Origin: Candolleomyces eurysporus | Lineage: Eukaryota > Basidiomycota > Agaricomycetes > Agaricales > Psathyrellaceae | Direction of reading: 5' to 3' | NCBI GenBank assembly: GCA_027579435.1 | Contig: JANBPK010000718.1 | Coordinates: 32,231-96,230 of the forward strand | Length of the DNA: 64,000 nt | Part shown: piece after piece, positions 45,131-56,659 of the stretch | How positions within the stretch are numbered: the stretch's first letter is position 1 | Layout: every line of letters starts with the position of its first letter | Position numbers and translations under genes: made by a program | The notes under the pieces: model-generated | Database searches by the model: none | What the model was told of the DNA's origin: nothing | What the model saw: only the letters and a program-made list of their open reading frames with translations

Positions 45131-46372
45131 TCAAGCAGGATGCCTCCACCCGACTTCGTGTCCATTCTCCATCATCGGTTCTACGAACCCACGAAAGATC
45201 CAAGGTCTACTCGTACAACGCGTACTAGCAGTACAAATCACGTCACCCTCGGATTCACCCAGCTCCTTTCCTCCCTCCGTGGTCCCTGTACCAGTGCCAC
45301 TCGCTTCCGAACCTCCGTCCTGATCACCACCACTGGCTGCCAGCGGTAACGGACTCTGATCCTGAGACCACCGCATGCCATACCCGTCCGGCACCCTAAC
45401 CTCGTACACTAGAACCTCATGAGGCAACCAATGCAAGTTCCTCCACGTCGCGCCATTCATGACTTTCCAGAAGAGCTCCAATGCGCGTTCGTTGATCGTT
45501 GAGACGGGGCCGGAGGGTGTGCCCCACCATCCGTCGTCAATCTCTTCTTTCTTCTTCTTCTTCTTCTTTTGTTTCTTTTGTTGTTTTTGTAGAGGAGTAT
45601 GATCGTTTGTCGGATCGGGAGAGTCGACATTCGATTTTTCTTCAAGTGTACCCGAGATATCTGTGGTACCATCGTCAAGCAGCCCCTGTCCCGAGATGGA
45701 ACCCGATAAATCCGGAGCGGAGGACGAGGGCAGGGAAACAAGGACCTCGGGGGACCCGGATGGGGAGGGGGCGGGAGGCTGTGACCTATGAGCATGCTTG
45801 GACCATGCCCGGGCACCTGCAGTCAACCTCGCTTTGTTAGGGACGAGGAAAGCTTCAAGGCACGTCTCATTTGAGGGTGGGATCGACCCGAGCGCTGAGC
45901 CTACGGTAAGCGCTAGGCCATGCGAGAGGTGGATGAATAACGGGGATGTAGGGTCGATTATCGTCGTGGCTAGTTCATGGCCATCCGGGATGCTTGAAGA
46001 GGCCGACTGGGACGTTCCGATACCTACGTTGGAGGTCTCATCTGAACAACTGTTACGCGAAGTCAAGTCCGACTGAGTGGTAGCACTCCGCTGTTCCTGT
46101 TCGCGTAGATATTGCAGAACGCGTGCACGTTCTTCCACTGCGCTGGGGATTTCTTGCATCCCATGGCAATATGGGCGGCCCAGCAGCTGTTCTAGCCCAT
46201 CATGGGCATCGATATCGACGCCCCGGATATCTTGCTGCCCAGCTTTTTCGAAGCCAGTTGTAGCAGCAGGTTGGGTATTATCGCTGCTATCATCGGAAGA
46301 CCGAGTTCGAGATTCGGATGTATGTCCGATGGTGATGATATGGTGGTCGTCGGGTCCTATGTCCATGGTCAA
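45131..46372 (-). CDS. uncharacterised protein with a Lys-rich tract and conserved-looking C-terminus
   Basis: A single open exon of 413 codons. The N-terminal two thirds are acidic and Ser/Thr-rich with helical patches (GLEQLLGRPYCHGMQEIPSA, EERARVLQYLREQEQRS). A pure Lys/Gln run (about residues 264-281) precedes a better structured C-terminus: DDGWWGTPSGPVSTINERAL, ELFWKVMNGATWRNLHWLPH, EVLVYEVRVPDGYGMRW and PWIFRGFVEPMMENGHEVGW. I recognise no named domain. The aromatic-rich C-terminal block looks like the conserved part. The start could be the first or second Met (46372 or 46366). Confidence 0.7.
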   Translation of the reverse strand: MTMDIGPDDHHIITIGHTSESRTRSSDDSSDNTQPAATTGFEKAGQQDIRGVDIDAHDGLEQLLGRPYCHGMQEIPSAVEERARVLQYLREQEQRSATTQSDLTSRNSCSDETSNVGIGTSQSASSSIPDGHELATTIIDPTSPLFIHLSHGLALTVGSALGSIPPSNETCLEAFLVPNKARLTAGARAWSKHAHRSQPPAPSPSGSPEVLVSLPSSSAPDLSGSISGQGLLDDGTTDISGTLEEKSNVDSPDPTNDHTPLQKQQKKQKKKKKKKEEIDDGWWGTPSGPVSTINERALELFWKVMNGATWRNLHWLPHEVLVYEVRVPDGYGMRWSQDQSPLPLAASGGDQDGGSEASGTGTGTTEGGKELGESEGDVICTASTRCTSRPWIFRGFVEPMMENGHEVGWRHPA

Positions 46373-46573
46373 CTTCTTCCAGCGTTTCGAATTTACTTAT
46401 CGAAAGATGTGATTGGGTTTTCGGACTCTAAACGCCAAAGTGAAGAGGTTTCAGATAATCACTGAAATTTTGCCGTTATCATTGCAGACGGCATTAGTAG
46501 GTTTTTCTTCAAGGGTTCATAATCCGGATATCGTTGTGGGTGTAGTGTAGAGCTTAGAGGGCTGAAGCGCTGA

Positions 46574-47105
46574 ATGTTGAAGGTTTCGAGCGCTGTTGTG
46601 GTGGCGATGCTGGCTGCGTCACTTGTTTGGCCTTGTTATATTCCACCGACCACGCCCTTGAGATGGCCAGGAGCGATCAACCGACACCGATCGCAACGGG
46701 TGCAATTATTCTCCACTTCAGCAACCAACTCCTCTTCGGGCAGTGGAATGAGATTGAGAAGCATCTCAGAAATAGAAATTTACACGCCAAGGAGAGTAAG
46801 ATGCAGCAAAATATCCTTGGAGTGTCCAGCGGTGAAACACGATGCCCTATCTGACTTTCTTATCTCTCGTGTGACCACATAATTATGTTGGCGTTTGACA
46901 GGCTCAAGGGGTGTGCAAGAGTACAATGGGCGATAAGGACTGTTGGCCTCCTGGAAGAGGCGTGTATAAGCTCAAGGCCCTCGTTCCTGGTGTCAAGGCG
47001 CTGGGAGAGTTATTGAATCTCTATCACCGTGACGGCGGCGTTCCATTCAACCAGCGATTTGGCCCTGACACTGAGATAAAGAATAGGATTGAGACAGAGG
47101 TCTGA
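46574..47105 (+). CDS. possible small gene, structure uncertain
   Basis: Two short open stretches on the plus strand may be exons of one gene: 46627-46854 (SDQPTPIATGAIILHFSNQL, WNEIEKHLRNRNLHAKE) and 46911-47105 (GRGVYKLKALVPGVKALGEL, DGGVPFNQRFGPDTEIKNR), with a possible acceptor TTTGACAG at 46894-46901. An alternative frame from 46574 starts with a hydrophobic segment (VVVAMLAASLVWPC) that could be a signal peptide. I recognise no family and cannot fix the splicing. It may be a degraded gene. Confidence 0.3.
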
Positions 47106-47620
47106 CAGACTAGGGGAAGGCTGGAGATACTTGTGGATTGCAGAGGATATGCACCCCCGGTGGTGTTAATTTCCACAGGCAGCATTGAGAAATTCTTGAA
47201 CCTATCAGTCGTTCTAAACTGAATATGGCTCATAATCCATAGCGCGTACCTAGACGCTCATGATCGTATTCAGTTTGAGCATGTGCTACAGACTTCCCTG
47301 AACCCTGACGAAATAGCCAATGGCAACCACAGGATAAGCCAACAACGTCTGTATGGTGACCGACGGCTTCAATCTCGTATTCGTGTCCATATTTATCCAG
47401 TGGCGAGCATCTTTTGATATTCAATTTGGGATGCACAAACGATGGGATGGCGGAGTCCCTGGGTGTTGTAATGACTGGTTCCCGAGATAGCAGTGACAAA
47501 GCTTCAGCCTGCCATAAGGTAGAGATTCTGTCCTACCCCCCAAGATGGTTCCATCGATATGTCGAACATGAAGAAGTCAAGCTATTTGTGGGGCGCGGGG
47601 GTTTGGATGCCGGCGGCTGC

Positions 47621-48032
47621 TTATCAGAAGAAGGATCGTGGGAGCGCGCCGGCTAACCGACGCGCCTTTCGAGCTATCGCGCCCTTATTTCTCGACCACC
47701 ACCTCCACGCCTCTCCACGCTCGACAGAGACCCTTCTTATCTACCAAAACAACCCTTGAGATAAGGAAACCGTCGGAACGGATTCGGAGATCATCTTCTG
47801 ACTGCTATCAAGCTCAATTGACCCCGTGAACTGGCTACTCATCCTTATCGCAAGCCTTGAGTCGAACCTCTTCTATTCCCAACTCTCAAAGGCAAAAGAT
47901 ATGGACTTCCATATCTCCTTGAGGCGTCTCAATGCTCCAATTTCGGATGACAACTTGACACCCGAGGATAAACTCCCAAATGTGGGATAATCTCTGCTGG
48001 GGGCCTGTTATCACACCAAGTCAGCGCGATAA
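47621..48032. promoter_or_regulatory. GATAA motif cluster upstream of DUR3
   Basis: Eight GATAA cores occur in 412 bp. On the plus strand: 47760, 47967, 47986 and 48028. On the minus strand (TTATC): 47621, 47737, 47845 and 48008. GATA factors of the AreA/Nit2 type activate urea-transporter genes on nitrogen limitation in other fungi, so the location fits. Confidence 0.6.
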
Positions 48033-48051
48033 TAGCGGCATTGGACGTAAA

Positions 48052-48059
48052 TATAAAAA
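48052..48059 (+). promoter_or_regulatory. TATA box of DUR3
   Basis: TATAAAAA lies about 130 bases before the ATG at 48188 and just downstream of the GATAA cluster. Confidence 0.55.
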
Positions 48060-48187
48060 GGTTGAGCTTCTTTGAATTCGATCCGCTCGTGCTCGTTCGT
48101 CTCGTCTTCGTCGACTTGAGACTCTTTGAGTGCAGTCCCAGCCGTTGTCGTTCCTACAAGGCAGACCGAAACCACCAAGAGCTCGAG

Positions 48188-50933
48188 ATGCCTGATTATC
48201 TTCTCCCGCAAGGTGCCGGTTATGGCGTCGTCGTCGGTATGTTGCCTCGGGATCCCCTATCGACTTACACTCTTGCTCATCTGCATGCTTAGGGATCGGT
48301 CTTTTCTTCAGTGGTTTCATGATCATCTTGACCGCCATTCAGGCGCGTTATACCGGGTTCTCCCCCAAGAACTCTGAGGAGTTCAACAGTGCTTCTCGAA
48401 GCATCAAGCCTGGTCTCATCGCCTCCGGTATCGTTTCGGCATGGACATGGGCTGCTACTCTGGTTAGGATCGAGACATCCTGCACGTTGATATATTTAGT
48501 TGACACACACNTTTCTTCTCCCTTAGCTGCAAAGTAGCGCTGTCGCTTACAAGTTTGGTATCTCTGGTCCCTGGTGGTATGGCGGTGAGTAGATCTTTTC
48601 TCTCTCTTGAAGAACCCGAGTCTCACAGTGAGAATGGATCAGCCGGTGCAACCGTCCAGATTTTGCTCTTCGCCATGCTGGCTGCCAAACTCAAACTCAA
48701 CGCTCCCTACGCTCACACTTGGCTTGAGATTGTTGGAGCCCGATGGGGACGAGTAGCCCATGGTGTCTTCATGTTCTTCGGGTATGTTGTATACTCTCAT
48801 TCCATCGCTATGCCTTCCCCTCATGGCCGTAATTTGTTTTCAGTCTCGCAACCAACATCATTGTCAGCTCCATGTTGGTTCTCGGCGGTTCCGCTACCGT
48901 GACTGACTTGACTGGCATGCACACCGTTGCGGCTTGCTTCTTGATCCCGCTCGGCGTCGCCATCTACGTCGTTGTCGGTGGTATGCGTTCCACCCTTCTC
49001 TGTGATTAGTGAGTCCTTTCTTTCACTCTCATTCTCACTCTTCGAATATTACTCAATGGCTGACTCCTTGAAATAAATAGCACCCATACCGCAGTCCTCT
49101 TCGCCATCATCCTCACCTTCATCTTCACCGTCTATGCCACCAGCGACAAGATTGGGTCCCCAACCAGGATGCACGAGCTGCTCACAGCCGCTTCCGCCGT
49201 TGCTCCCGTTGAAGGGAATGCTCACGGTTCTTACATTACGATGAGGTCCAAGAACGGGCTCATCTTCGGTGTGATCAACATCATTGGAAACTTCGCTACT
49301 GTCTTCCAGGATCAGGCGTATTGGCAGCGTGCTATTGCAAGCCGACCTGCTACCACCGTCAAGGCCTACCTCCTTGGTGGACTTGCATGGTTCGTCGCCC
49401 CCTCTCTCTACTAGCACCAGGACTCTCTCTGATATTGTTCCCTAACCGTTGATTGAACAGGTTCGCTATTCCCTTCACCTTCGCCACCACCCTCGGTCTC
49501 GCTGCTGTCGCTCTCAGAGGGGACCCCGACATGAAAATCTTGACTCCCGCCGACGTTTCTGCTGGTCTGCCCGCCTCCGCTGCGGCTGCGGCTTTGCTCG
49601 GAAAGTCCGGTGCTACTGCTCTTCTCATTTTGCTCTTCTTGGCTGTCACTAGTGAGTATTGATCGTATCATCAGCGCCTCCGCTCCAATATCCCTCTGCG
49701 TGTCTGGTTTACTGACAAATCATCTTATCGATCTATTTAGGCGCCTGCTCCGCCGAACTCATCGCCGTCTCCTCCATCTTGACTTTCGACGTCTACAAGG
49801 AGTACATCAACCCAAGAGCAACTGAGGAACAGATTTTGCGAGTTGGACATGCAGGTGTCGCGCTCTACGCCGTCATTTGCGGTGTCGCTGGAACCATCTT
49901 CTACTATATCGGTATTTCTATGGGTTGGCTCTACGTACGTCACCCTGCTCCTTCATTTCAGTTTCCACTGACTTACGTGCGATTACTGGCGTTGCATTGC
50001 GTTGCAGACTTTCATGGGTGTCCTCCTCGGTTCCGCTGTCGTTCCCATCGCTCTGGCCATCACCTGGCGCAAAGCCAACAAGTGGGGCTGCATCGGTGGT
50101 GCCATTGCCGGTTTGTGCTTGGGTATCGTCGCATGGCTCGTGACTGCCGCCGCTCGCCATGACGGTGTCCTCACTGTCGAAACCACTGGTGGTGACTACG
50201 AGATGTTGGCCGGTAACTTGGCTGCTATTGGTGTAGGCGGTATCGTTGCAACTGTCGTGTCGTATATCGTACGTCTCCCTCTCCTCCTCCTCTCTTCAAG
50301 TACCAAGGACCCGTCAAACTCATTGATTCTTCGTTTTATGTGAACCTAGTGGCCTGAGGACTTTGACTGGGAAGCCACCCGCTCCATCAACAAGCCCGCA
50401 CCCGTGTCTAAGCACACCGAAGCAGAAAAAGTCCAAGAAGACAGCGACAGCGACAAAAAGGGCGAAGAGATTGTCAGCACCAAAGCTGCTTCCATCGCCG
50501 ACTCGTTCGACGCCAACGAAGAAGCCAACGAGCTGGACCCCGTCGCTCTCTCCAAGGCATTCCGATTCGCATCTTGGTCGTCCATCGGTCTTTTCGTTAT
50601 CTTGATTCTGCTCGTCCCGCTCCCCCTGTTCTTCTCGCAACATGTGTATACGGTACCTGGGTTCACCGGATGGGTGGCAGTGGGCATTACGTGGACGTTC
50701 TGTTCGGCGTTCGCGGTTGTGCTGTACCCGCTTTGGGAGTCGAGGAGTGCGATGGCGCAGATTGCGAAGGGTGTTTTCAAGGTGAGTTTCTTTTTCTCTA
50801 TTTGATATCCGTCCGCTTTGCGTCGCCTGTCAGAACGGATGCTAATATGGGTGTGGCGTTTTTGTAGGACCTGTTCCAGAGGGGAAGCGGAAGATACGTC
50901 GCGCCGACGACGACGCCCAAGGCAGAGGCCTAG
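48188..50933 (+). CDS. DUR3: urea active transporter (solute:sodium symporter family)
   Basis: High-affinity urea/H+ symporter of the plasma membrane, able in yeast also to take up polyamines. The start is MPDYLLPQGAGYGVVV, followed by an intron. Family segments include GIGLFFSGFMIILTAIQARY, FNSASRSIKPGLIASGIVSA, APYAHTWLEIVGARWG, VVVGGMRSTLLCDYTHTA, NIIGNFATVFQDQAYWQRAI, CSAELIAVSSILTFDVYKEY and WKTxx-type C-terminal helices ending DLFQRGSGRYVAPTTTPKAE. About 680 residues, with roughly 14-15 hydrophobic segments, the usual number. A charged, Ser/Asp/Lys-rich cytosolic loop (KPAPVSKHTEAEKVQEDSD) precedes the last helices and could be a regulatory site. About ten short introns. The one N, at 48511, is intronic. 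The stop TAG is at 50931-50933. Confidence 0.92.
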
Positions 50934-51419
50934 ATATTAGACTCCCTCTTTCCTTCACGGTTACACACCCATCTCGCCATTTTCTGCGATTTTACTCATT
51001 TATCACGCTTTTAACGCGCCGACAGTCACGTTTCGCCCACCCATACAAACATTTATACAGTTGGGTGTTGCCACGACAGAATGTTTTTCATCTCGCTCTG
51101 GGTTTAAATCTCTTCTTATGATTCTCCCTTTCTTCTGTATCATAGTCGTATAATTACATACAGCAATAAAGAAAGCACTTAAACATCGGATATAGATTGT
51201 AGTACAAGCTGTAAGCAAAGATCTGCCATTCCGGGGGGTATACGTAGCGGGTGTTAAGGTGGGTAAGGTTGGCCTGCATTCGAGGGTTGACGATAGCAAA
51301 TTAAAGAGCCAAGGATACACGGGGTGGGTTAGGTGGTTGCATTAGTCTGGTCTGCGTTCGATGGTCGACGGGTAGCAAATTAACGAGCCAAGGGATACAA
51401 CAGTGTGGGGCAGATGGCA
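50934..51419. other. convergent intergenic region
   Basis: Non-coding region between the DUR3 stop (+) and the EXPERA protein stop (-). Two similar copies of a segment with GATGGTCGACGG/GGGTTGACGATAGCAAATTAA occur near 51280 and 51360, a short imperfect direct repeat. No gene is seen. Confidence 0.5.
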
Positions 51420-52387
51420 TTACTTCTTCTTGCTCTTCTTGGACACTTCGTGTGCAACGTAAAGCTGCTGTACGAGTTGCTTACCCAGCGTGTACCCGAT
51501 GAGCGAAGGAACGACAATCCAAAGCCTACACAAAGCACCAAGAGAGCATACGGTCCGTCATGAGCCGCTTTGGTTCTATCAATAGTAAACAGAGACGCAC
51601 CCATTCGGAAACACCCAAAACAAGAGGATATTGCTCAACTTGTTGTGCCCGATCGCACAAAACCCGCAGAAATATTCTTGCGCCCAGTACAGCAAGGTCT
51701 TGCCGACAGTGAGGTGCACAGAGACATATCCCACGAGAGGGGCAATAGGTGATTCGGCGATGTGAGCGAGGTAGAGGTAGACGATATTCAAAGTGTTTTC
51801 AATGAGGTTCATCAAAGCTGCATGCAGCACGCGGGAGTTTGTTTGTTCGTGTGGGAGGAAAGGGTGATAAAGTGGCCCGAGGAGCATAATGGAAGAAATG
51901 AGATGACACGATGGATGTTAGTAAGGAAGCCCGAAACCGGAATGATATGTATCTCGTTGAACTCACCTTGAGCGTTGGTGAACCCATCCCCCTTTTCGTA
52001 GGCTTCGACGCCGTATACCTACAGAGAGAGAGAGAGGGTTGTTTACATGTCAGTACGCCCATCGTTCGAAAATGGTAGAGCGGTATAAAATTCGTACCAG
52101 GTCGATCTAAAAGCTCGAGATTGAGAGAAGGGTTTAACAGTAACATCTGAAGACAACGCACATTCTGGTACAGTTCATACCCCTTCCAGATCCAATGGAG
52201 GTCGCCTCCCTGTATAAATCACCCCAAGTCAGGTCCATAAGATGCGAGAAATCAAGGGTAGCGACGCGCCTCAAACGACCTAGGCCTCGAGAAACAATAT
52301 CCAGCATCCCAGAAAATGACAGGGATGGTGATCAAGAACCAAGCCGTTACCCAGGTGGGTGGTTTGCTACTAAAAGCTGTTGCCATG
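51420..52387 (-). CDS. EXPERA-domain (EBP-family) membrane protein
   Basis: Four-helix membrane protein of the EXPERA family (emopamil-binding protein, TMEM97 and relatives; sterol isomerases or sterol-binding ER proteins). Exons read: MATAFSSKPPTWVTAWFLIT, IPVIFWDAGYCFSRPRSFE; then GGDLHWIWKGYELYQN; then VYGVEAYEKGDGFTNAQ; then ALMNLIENTLNIVYLYLAHI and TLLYWAQEYFCGFCAIGHN; last LWIVVPSLIGYTLGKQLVQQ, ending KKSKKK, a possible ER-retention lysine tail. The junction between the first two exons needs a GC donor (GAG|GCGCGT), since no GT fits the phase. About 190-200 residues. The family is confident; whether it is a true delta8-delta7 sterol isomerase is not. Confidence 0.82.
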
Positions 52388-53114
52388 ATCGATGGTTTCC
52401 GAGTCTCCAAAATTCAGGGGCTAAGAGCTTGGCGAAGAGGGAATAATCCAGAGACGATGGATGCGGGGTTGGGTTGAACGTTCCACGGACAGAAAACCAA
52501 AGGTGGAACGATGATCATTCGACATTCATCAAAAGTCGCCCACAACGGTGACAAACCCCGCATGTCCGCATGATGATGATCAACGTCATGTCATCGTTCT
52601 CACGGAGGCTACTTTCCGTTCCAGTTCGGGCATCACCTCCTTGTGGCGCCCCAAAGCAAAAGGTTCAGGTTGGCCGCTAACTCTTTGACATCGTTGAAAA
52701 CTTCAGGAATTTGGGGTTCAGGGACACTGGGGGTGTTCTTAAAGGCACAAACATGAACGAACCCCACTCGAGCCATCTTTCACTCATGGAACCCCTCAGT
52801 CCCCATCTATTTTTCTTTGGTCAACAATGTTCTTGTCTTGGAAGAAGCGAACAGATGGACGTATATTCGTTCGTCGACAGGGATCGGAGCTAGCGCTACG
52901 CTGGCAGTCGATCATTTCAGATGCTCGACGTTTCTTGATTTTGATATTCTTGGATGGAATAGCTCTAGGTTGGACTTCCTGGCAACGTGCTTGGCTCTAG
53001 CGAAAATTGTATAAAAGCTGCAGGATACTCGACTGAAAGCCCTAGAAAAGTCAGCTTTGCAAATCTAAGCTTTTATCGCACCTCTTACCCCTCAACGAAC
53101 GGCCTCTATACGCC
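52388..53114. promoter_or_regulatory. divergent region, EXPERA gene / hydrophobin 1
   Basis: No gene is supported here. A clear TATA box (TATAAAAG, 53010-53017) lies 98 bases before the hydrophobin 1 start codon. The rest shows short open frames without resemblance. Confidence 0.55.
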
Positions 53115-53600
53115 ATGAAGTTCGCTCGCTTTTTCTCCATCGTTGCCACCAACTCTCTCTTTCTCTCTGCTACTGCGGCTCCTCACAGCGGTAGCCCCGC
53201 TGACCAATGTAACGGCGGCTCTGCCGTGTGCTGCAACGATGTGCAGTTGCACGATGCCATCGACGTGCGCATCAGCGCTCTTCTGGGTCTCCTCGGTATC
53301 GAAATTGGTGGCCTCAAAGACTTCATTGGCTCTGGCTGTTCTGCAATCAACCTTCCCATCCTAGGCTCGAGTAGCGAATGGTGAGGTCTCCCATGTTCTT
53401 CGACCTGATCATAGGCAGCTCTAACGTGTATCTTGGTTATGAATCGTAGCTCTCCTCACCAGCAACTCTGCTGCCAGAACAACTTCTACAGTAAGCTTTC
53501 CGTCTACTAGACGATAGATAATGAGGATGCTTACCAGTTCTCTCTGCTTGCAGATGGCCTCGTCACCGTTGGCTGCACGCCCATCAACTTTTCTCTTTGA
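53115..53600 (+). CDS. class I hydrophobin 1
   Basis: Small secreted amphipathic surface protein that self-assembles into rodlet layers on hyphae and fruit bodies. Exons 53115-53380, 53450-53490 and 53554-53600 give about 117 residues. A signal peptide (MKFARFFSIVATNSLFLSAT) is followed by eight cysteines: DQC, VCC, GSGC, then a Cys codon split by intron 1, LCC and VGC. Spacing is C-X5-CC-X34-C-X14-C-X6-CC-X12-C, within class I limits. It is more divergent from the other three intact copies than they are from each other, but is the evident parent of the pseudogene at 55.9 kb. Confidence 0.93.
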
Positions 53601-54189
53601 GCTGCATANCCCCCCATACTGCCGACTACGGCCTCGTTTTCAATCATCGAACTTACCGTTCGCTCACGCATAGCTGTATACCCTACCTACCTTTTTTTGC
53701 ATATCTATCCATTGACCTTTCTGTCTCAACTACTTTTGACGCTTCTGTTCAACCTTTTGTTCGCCCTTGTTGTACTTATGTACTTGCCCTATCATGTTTT
53801 GTCTACTCGTTCTTCAGCATCATAAACTTTCGATGGTGTGGATCTTCGGAAGTCCGGGACGATGCCTGCCTTGAATGGGTCTCCGATCTCCCGAATATAG
53901 AGGCACAGCGCGTTTCTCCCGGATATCTCTACGTGAAGTGAACTTGATCAGCTTCGTATTCCAGTGGTTCGGCCACAAAATAAGGGTCTTGACTGATTCT
54001 GAGTGGTTCTCGACCTTGCGTTTTGACTGCTCGATTACTAGTTTTACCAAGAACTGCGATTCACCCCCAAGTCACACAAGTCTAAACAGTAGCGCTGATC
54101 AAGATTCAATATAAAAGATTAGACGAATACTGCGATACAAAGAATGCTACGGAGAGCAGTATAGAGTAAGTCTAGTGCGGCATTGCCGA
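53601..54189. other. convergent intergenic region between hydrophobins 1 and 2
   Basis: 3' regions of two convergent hydrophobin genes; no gene is seen. The right end (from about 54100) belongs to the duplicated block shared with 56660 onward. Confidence 0.5.
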
Positions 54190-55530
54190 TTAGAGAGAGG
54201 CATTGATAGGAGAGCAGCCAACATTGATGAGTCCATCTATGAAAAGGTTACAGAGTCAGTATACATCGAAGCAGCCAAAAACCTGAGCCACGAGAGCGAG
54301 GGAACCAAACGCGTACTGTAGTAGTTGTTCTGGCAGCAAACCTGCTGAGACGAGCTATAAAACGAGAGAAAACTCATCAGTCATCTGATTCGCAAAGTAT
54401 CAAAGTAATCGTTGACTCACCAGCTAGCTCCCGATCCAAGAGCAAGCACGTTAATAGGCGAGCAGTTCGATCCAACGAAACCTTTAAGGTTGCCGACGTC
54501 GACATTGACGAGTCCGAGCAAGTAGCTGGTGCTCTTATCCGTGGAGCTGGCTTCAGTAACTTGGTTGCAGCAAGCAACGTAACCGCTGTTGCACTGGTCG
54601 ATGCTTCCACCGGCGGGGGCGGCGCTGGCAGCGAGGAAGACAGAGGAGGCGGCGAGGACGGCGAAGACGCGGGCGATCATGGTGATATTAGATGGGATAG
54701 ATGGAAAGGATTTGAAAGAGTGTTGGGTGTGGTGAAAGAGTGACTATTGAAGACTGGTGGACGACTGCTGGATTCTGGGGACCCAACCAAGCAGCCTTCC
54801 CGTCTTTTAAAGAGCTTTTAGAACCCCCAAACACGTTTCAACAAACCCTGTCGGGGTATACCGTCTGCGCTGGCATGATCAGGCTCTTAGGCTCGGGCAC
54901 AGTAGATAATTTGTTAATATCTCTTACGAGCCTCGTTGCGAGGGTCCAGCGTAAGCGCCGGCAAGGACTCACAGCTTACCGTAATAATTAAAACGTTTAA
55001 CGTTGATCTCCGGCGCGCCCAGCGCTCAGCTAATTTTCCTTGAAATTTAGGTTGACCGGATTAGAAGCTCTCCTTCCAAACACGGATCACCCGTACTATC
55101 GTCGACGCTATTCGGGTCGGAGATAGTACCAGCCTTGGCCTTCGGTCTAGACTCCAATCGTTCTGCTGGGCGGTAATGAATTATGGGCGCAATAAAACGA
55201 AAAAAAAGTGCTAGGGTCTTAAGCTTCCCTGAAAAGAAGGATAATACGTGTACGGTCGGAACAAACGCCAGCATCTCTAAAGACATCAAGGTTTCGTTCC
55301 AGCCAGGTAATCGGCACAGACGGCTCAGTGGCCTTTCAAGTGCATTGTGCATGAGTCGAGGCTTGAACTTGAAGGATACGTGTAACGTGTGACAGCTGGA
55401 CTCGATCGACTCATCAGCTGCGTCATTGATCGGCGCTTCCCGCCAAGCGCCCACTGTATTCAGCCATGAGAGGAAGGCTCTGAGCAAGGATCAAGTGGAT
55501 GAGGGAAGGGTGAGCTTGAGGACTTATCGG
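54100..55530. repeat. segmental duplication copy A (hydrophobin 2 block)
   Basis: About 1.4 kb closely matches 56660-58080: the 3' flank (GATTAGACGAATACTGCGAT), the whole gene with its introns, the promoter, and a distal region (GAAGCTCTCCTTCCAAACAC; ATTGATCGGCGCTTCCC). Identity is high within the gene and falls in the distal promoter. Both copies have the same orientation. Confidence 0.8.
54190..54680 (-). CDS. class I hydrophobin 2
   Basis: Exons 54680-54421, 54354-54317 and 54236-54190 give about 114 residues. The signal peptide begins MIARVFAVLAASSVFLAASA. Cysteines are in IDQC, ACC, GSNC, a codon split by intron 1, VCC and VGC, with spacing C-X5-CC-X34-C-X14-C-X5-CC-X12-C. The C-terminus is CSPINASL. 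Mature-protein differences from hydrophobin 3 are few, for example at GY/GH VACC, SS/SH and GNLKGF/NSLKGY. The TATA position (54804-54811) reads TTTAAAAG rather than TATAAAAG. Confidence 0.94.
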
Positions 55531-55919
55531 TCATAAATTCCGTATATCACAGTTGAATTGTAGTGGAGACTCCTCGACCTCACCAGCTGCGATTTGCGCG
55601 CGAGGGCTCGCAATGCGCTCACAACTCACGCACTTGGAGCTCATTTGTCGATTAGATGCGAAAGATTAAATGAAAAGCGGTACAAACAAATTATTATGAG
55701 TATAAGATAAAGTGAAACGCAGAAGCCTTGCGGTAGTGCAGACCCGGGCCAACGCAACACCCTCCGATTAAAAAGCAACGTTAGTAGTGGGAAAACATCC
55801 AATGTTGACGATGCCATCCAAACAAGGTGCTTAAAGCGTCAGTGTACGGTCTGGCAGCTGGACTATATGAGAGCTAAAGAAAAGGTTACATACTGGTCAC
55901 TGCTTCTCTCNTTTTTTCA

Positions 55920-56235
55920 GCACTGTCGCTCTTCACGGTGGGAGCCCTGCTGGCCAGTGCAACGCCAGCTCTGCCATGTACTGCAACGACTTACAACGGC
56001 CCGATGCCATTGACGTGCGCGTCAACGCTCTTTGTGTCTCCTCAGTATCAAGATTGACGGCCTAAAGGCATCATTGGCTCTGGTTGCAATCGACATTCTG
56101 ATTCTGGACCTGGATGGCGAATGGTGAGGTCTCTGAATCGAATTCCACACAAGCAATTGTGCTGATACATCTATCGCGATGAATGGCTCCTATCGTCAGT
56201 GACTCTGCTGCGGAAAAAACTTCTACAGTAATTTT
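55920..56235 (+). pseudogene. degenerate hydrophobin pseudogene related to hydrophobin 1
   Basis: The sequence follows hydrophobin 1 from the end of its signal peptide through its second exon: GGSPAGQCNASSAMYCNDLQ, then DAIDVRVNAL, after which the frame breaks and stops. The CC pair reads YC, so one cysteine is lost. The signal peptide and start are missing, there is a frameshift near 56028, and the region matching exon 2 (56205-56232) reads GCGGAAAAAA instead of two Cys codons. An N lies at 55911 at the left edge. No functional product is expected. Confidence 0.85.
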
Positions 56236-56659
56236 TCAGTCGTCTACGAAGGATACAGAATTTCCGCTGACAATTATACCCTCGACAGCCTTTCCTTTCA
56301 AACACCTACCGCTTCTGCTTCAAGTGTTCTTTGCACCTTTGCTGTATGAGTATACTCACTATAATATCCTCAGCTTACCCTTCAGAATTTCTTTGTATTT
56401 CTTTCCAACATTTAGACCCAGAGCCACGGCTTCGAACTACGCGCCCGGATGAAGCTGGGGTGCGCTATGAGATTAGGAGTTTGAGAGAGGATAAATTCGG
56501 GACCCTTCTATGACTTCATGAGCCATGTGCAACTGTCGAGGAAGTAATGTCGAGTTGGTTGTTCGAGTGAGAACAAACTCTTTGGCCTTGCCCTTACTGC
56601 TTCGATAGTAAGGGCTCAGGATACTCTCACAATTCAAAACGGCCCCAAGGGCACCGTTG

